Below are positions 6,170-8,118 of a stretch of 8,118 nt of DNA, one piece after another; position 1 is the first letter of the stretch, and every line of letters begins with the position of its first letter. The stretch comes from CAYOHY01 sp964403885 (lineage in GTDB: Bacteria > Actinomycetota > Coriobacteriia > Anaerosomatales > PHET01): assembly GCA_964403885.1 (NCBI GenBank), contig CAYOHY010000072.1, forward strand, positions 1 through 8,118, written 5' to 3'. The notes beneath the pieces were generated by a model. It searched no databases. It was not told the DNA's origin and saw only the letters and a list, made by a program, of their open reading frames with translations. The position numbers and the translations under genes are program-made.

Positions 6170-6607
6170 ATGATGGGCGACATTCTCGCTCCGGTGTTGA
6201 CGAGTCCGGCGTTTCTGCTGGTCAGGAACTTGTGCGTCCTGTGGTTCGCCGTGCTTCACCTCGCGCTCGTCTTCTGGACGTGGCGTGACGCGAACCGACG
6301 CGGCGCGATGGGCTGGTTCTGGGGCCTGGCCGCGCTGGTGTTCCCGGTCGCCGGCTGGATGGTCTACCTGGTGGTCCGCCCGCCGGAGTACCTCGACGAC
6401 GCTCGCGAGCGCGATCTCGAGATCAGGGCCAAGGAAGTCGCTCTTGCGCGCGACTACGAGAGCTGCCCGGCCTGCTACAAGCCGGTCGAGAAGGAGTTCC
6501 TCATCTGCCCGTACTGCATGAAGAAGCTCCGCAAGTCATGCGTCGAGTGCGGCAAGGCGCTTCGCCTCAACTGGGGCGTGTGCCCGTACTGCAAGACCAA
6601 GCAGTAG
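6170..6607 (+). CDS. small membrane protein with double zinc ribbon, function unknown
   Basis: The predicted product has 145 residues. Two hydrophobic helices (about 15-37 and 47-69) are joined by a short basic turn, TWRDANRRG. A charged linker (RPPEYLDDARERDLEIRAKE, about 70-90) leads to two zinc ribbons. The first uses C99, C102, C113 and C116; the second uses C124, C127, C138 and C141. Both end in CPYC. The layout predicts an inner-membrane hairpin with the zinc ribbons in the cytoplasm. Double zinc ribbons of this kind usually mediate protein or nucleic acid contacts, but no function is established for this arrangement. Two adjacent ATGs are possible; the second (6173) is better spaced from AGGGG (6163-6167) and would remove one residue. 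The gene has its own promoter-like element and is followed 81 bases later by thrS. I recall similar proteins in other actinobacteria but cannot name a family with certainty. Confidence 0.88.
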   Translation: MMGDILAPVLTSPAFLLVRNLCVLWFAVLHLALVFWTWRDANRRGAMGWFWGLAALVFPVAGWMVYLVVRPPEYLDDARERDLEIRAKEVALARDYESCPACYKPVEKEFLICPYCMKKLRKSCVECGKALRLNWGVCPYCKTKQ

Positions 6608-6622
6608 GGAATCACCTACTGC
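6601..6622 (+). repeat. 8-bp hairpin over the stop codon of the zinc-ribbon gene
   Basis: GCAGTAGG (6601-6608) pairs perfectly with CCTACTGC (6615-6622) around a 6-base loop, GAATCA. The left arm contains the TAG stop at 6605-6607. No U-tract follows, so it is not a classical terminator. It could stabilise the mRNA 3' end or form part of the thrS leader. Confidence 0.5.
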
Positions 6623-6624
6623 GA

Positions 6625-6643
6625 GGCGTATCGAATCCACGCC
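6625..6643 (+). repeat. 5-bp hairpin with T-arm-like loop in the thrS leader
   Basis: GGCGT (6625-6629) pairs with ACGCC (6639-6643) around a 9-base loop, ATCGAATCC. The loop contains TCGAATCC, which resembles the T-loop and 3' T-stem of a tRNA. The 3' arm overlaps the next hairpin by two bases, so the two compete slightly. No complete tRNA can be built around it. Confidence 0.3.
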
Positions 6644-6665
6644 GCCCCGCACACCCGCGGGGCGG
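6642..6665 (+). terminator. GC-rich hairpin between the zinc-ribbon gene and thrS (weak terminator or attenuator)
   Basis: CCGCCCCGC (6642-6650) pairs perfectly with GCGGGGCGG (6657-6665) around the loop ACACCC. The 9-bp stem is all G-C and thus very stable, but only TT followed by CGCGCTTG comes after it, so the U-tract is poor. It lies 10 bases before the thrS ribosome binding site. It may terminate the upstream transcript partly or act as an attenuator for thrS. Confidence 0.5.
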
Positions 6666-6675
6666 TTCGCGCTTG

Positions 6676-6681
6676 AAGGAG
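6676..6681 (+). promoter_or_regulatory. strong ribosome binding site of thrS
   Basis: AAGGAG lies seven bases before the ATG at 6689, a near-optimal spacing. It fixes the thrS start at MPEITVKLPDG, which is also where the TGS domain should begin. Confidence 0.85.
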
Positions 6682-6688
6682 AGACACG

Positions 6689-8118
6689 ATGCCCGAGATC
6701 ACGGTCAAACTGCCCGACGGTAGCGAGAAGCAGGTCGCCGAGGGTGCGACGGTCCTCGACGTCGCCGCCGCGATCGGCCCCCGCCTCGCACAGGCCGCCC
6801 TTGCCGGTCGCATCGACGGCGAGATGGTCGACGTGAACCGCGCGGTCACCGATGGCGCCACCATCGAGATCATCACCGACCGCTCTCCCGAGGCGCTCGA
6901 CATCCTGCGCCACTCCACGGCCCACGTGATGGCCGAGGCGGTCAAGGACCTGTTCCCGATGGCCAAGTTCGGCATCGGACCGTCGATCGAGGACGGCTTC
7001 TACTACGACTTCGAGGTGGGCCGCAGCTTCTCCACCGAGGACCTCGAGGCCATCGAGGAGCGCATGCGCCAGATCGTGGCCGAGGAGAAGCCGTTCAAGC
7101 GCACCGTGCTCGACAAGCTCGAGGCGTGGGACGCCTTCGAGGAGCAGCCGTTCAAGCGCGAGCTGATCTCGGAGCTCCCCGAGGACGAGACGATCACCAC
7201 CTACACCCAGGGTGCCTTCACCGACCTGTGCCGTGGCCCGCACGTGCCCACCACCGGCCGCCTGGGCGCGTTCAAGCTCATGAAGGTCGCCGGTGCCTAC
7301 TGGCGCGGCGACTCGGACAAGCCCATGCTCCAGCGCATCTACGGCACCGTCTGGTTCACCCAGAAGGACCTCGACGCGCACCTGACCCGCATCGAGGAGG
7401 CCGAGAAGCGCGACCATCGCAAGCTGGGCCGCGAGCTCGACCTGTTCAGCTTCCACGAGGTCGCCGGCGTGGGCCTGCCGCTCTACCACCCCAAGGGCGC
7501 GCGCACGCTGCGCCTCATGCAGGAGTGGCTGCGCGGCGTCCTCTACGCGCGCGGCTACGAGGAGGCCATCACCCCTCACATCTACAAGACCGACGTCTGG
7601 AAGATCAGCGGGCACTACGACTTCTACGGCGAGAACATGTACTTCTTCGAGATCGACGAGGGCGACGGCAAGACCAACGAGTACGCGGTCAAGCCCATGA
7701 ACTGCCCGGGCCACGTCTTGATCTTCGATAACGACCTGCGCAGCTACCGAGACCTGCCCATGCGCATCTCCGAGTTCGGCACGGTGTACCGCCACGAGAT
7801 GTCGGGCGTCGTGCACGGCCTCATGCGCGCACGCGGCTTCACCCAAGACGACGCGCACATCTTCTGCACGCCCGAGCAGGTGCACGACGAGGTCGTCGGC
7901 ATGCTCGACCTCGTGGACTACGTCATGGGCGTCTTCGGCTTCGAGTACTCGGCCGAGGTCTCCACGCGCCCCGAGAAGTCCATCGGCGAGGACAAGGACT
8001 GGGAGCTCGCCACCAACGCGCTCATCGAGACGCTCAAGGAGCGCGGCATCGACTTCGAGATCAACGAGGGCGACGGCGCGTTCTACGGCCCCAAGATCGA
8101 CATCAAGCTGCGCGACGC
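6689..8118 (+). CDS. thrS: threonine--tRNA ligase (ThrRS), class II, 3' end missing
   Basis: ThrRS attaches threonine to tRNA-Thr and edits mischarged serine. The frame stays open from the ATG to the last base, giving 476 residues of a family usually about 580-690 long. An N-terminal TGS domain (about 1-64) is followed by the N2 editing domain with H75 and H79 in HSTAHVMAEA and C181/H185 in DLCRGPH. These correspond to the editing-site residues known from E. coli ThrRS. The class II catalytic core follows, with zinc ligands C339 (KPMNCPGH) and H390 (QDDAHIF). The motif-2 region reads YRHEMSGVVHGLMRARGF. The window ends in the catalytic domain at about FYGPKIDIKLRDA, so the third zinc ligand, motif 3 and the anticodon-binding domain are not seen. 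No promoter is obvious in the 81 bases before it. It may be read from the zinc-ribbon gene's promoter through the hairpins. Confidence 0.98.
   Translation, partial: MPEITVKLPDGSEKQVAEGATVLDVAAAIGPRLAQAALAGRIDGEMVDVNRAVTDGATIEIITDRSPEALDILRHSTAHVMAEAVKDLFPMAKFGIGPSIEDGFYYDFEVGRSFSTEDLEAIEERMRQIVAEEKPFKRTVLDKLEAWDAFEEQPFKRELISELPEDETITTYTQGAFTDLCRGPHVPTTGRLGAFKLMKVAGAYWRGDSDKPMLQRIYGTVWFTQKDLDAHLTRIEEAEKRDHRKLGRELDLFSFHEVAGVGLPLYHPKGARTLRLMQEWLRGVLYARGYEEAITPHIYKTDVWKISGHYDFYGENMYFFEIDEGDGKTNEYAVKPMNCPGHVLIFDNDLRSYRDLPMRISEFGTVYRHEMSGVVHGLMRARGFTQDDAHIFCTPEQVHDEVVGMLDLVDYVMGVFGFEYSAEVSTRPEKSIGEDKDWELATNALIETLKERGIDFEINEGDGAFYGPKIDIKLRD

Noticed and set aside
6608..6688. T-box riboswitch ahead of thrS
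   Set aside because: The spacer is only 81 bases and lacks the T-box core sequence. The small hairpins do not match its architecture.
6536..7885. Long open frame on the minus strand opposite thrS (449 codons)
   Set aside because: It is a GC-driven shadow of thrS. Its composition is biased (Val, Leu, Glu, Asp, His), no motif is visible, and the plus-strand thrS motifs are intact.

Overview
The window is GC-rich and densely coding, with third codon positions dominated by G or C. It looks like a chromosomal housekeeping segment from a high-GC Gram-positive bacterium. The best guess is a deep-branching actinobacterium of the Coriobacteriia type. The clues are the clpP-clpX-valS-folC-thrS content and order, a ClpX docking loop reading LGF rather than IGF (as I recall for actinobacterial ClpX), and a small four-cysteine protein resembling ones I remember from anaerobes. 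The lineage is an inference from protein character and gene order, not a measured placement.

Layout. (1) Positions 1-1521 (+): the 3' end of clpP, then a complete clpX three bases downstream, together encoding the ClpXP protease. (2) Positions 1549-1575: a perfect 11-bp hairpin that can terminate transcription in both directions. It separates clpX from a convergent 70-codon gene on the minus strand (1610-1822) encoding a small four-cysteine protein. (3) Positions 1823-2064: a divergent intergenic region with two dyad symmetries and an extended -10 promoter element for valS. (4) Positions 2065-6087 (+): valS (valyl-tRNA synthetase) and folC (folylpolyglutamate/dihydrofolate synthase), 12 bases apart and probably one operon. 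(5) Positions 6088-6607 (+): a second promoter of the same extended -10 type, then a gene for a small two-helix membrane protein with two C-terminal zinc ribbons. (6) Positions 6601-6688: a densely structured spacer with three small hairpins, then thrS (threonyl-tRNA synthetase), cut off by the window end.

Functionally the region combines protein quality control (ClpXP), aminoacylation (ValS, ThrS) and folate polyglutamylation (FolC). The two small genes are the least understood parts. I see no mobile element, CRISPR array, RNA gene or phage module. I do not find a clearly new multi-gene system. The items worth a second look are the four-cysteine protein, the membrane zinc-ribbon protein, and the structured DNA/RNA around the valS, zinc-ribbon and thrS starts.
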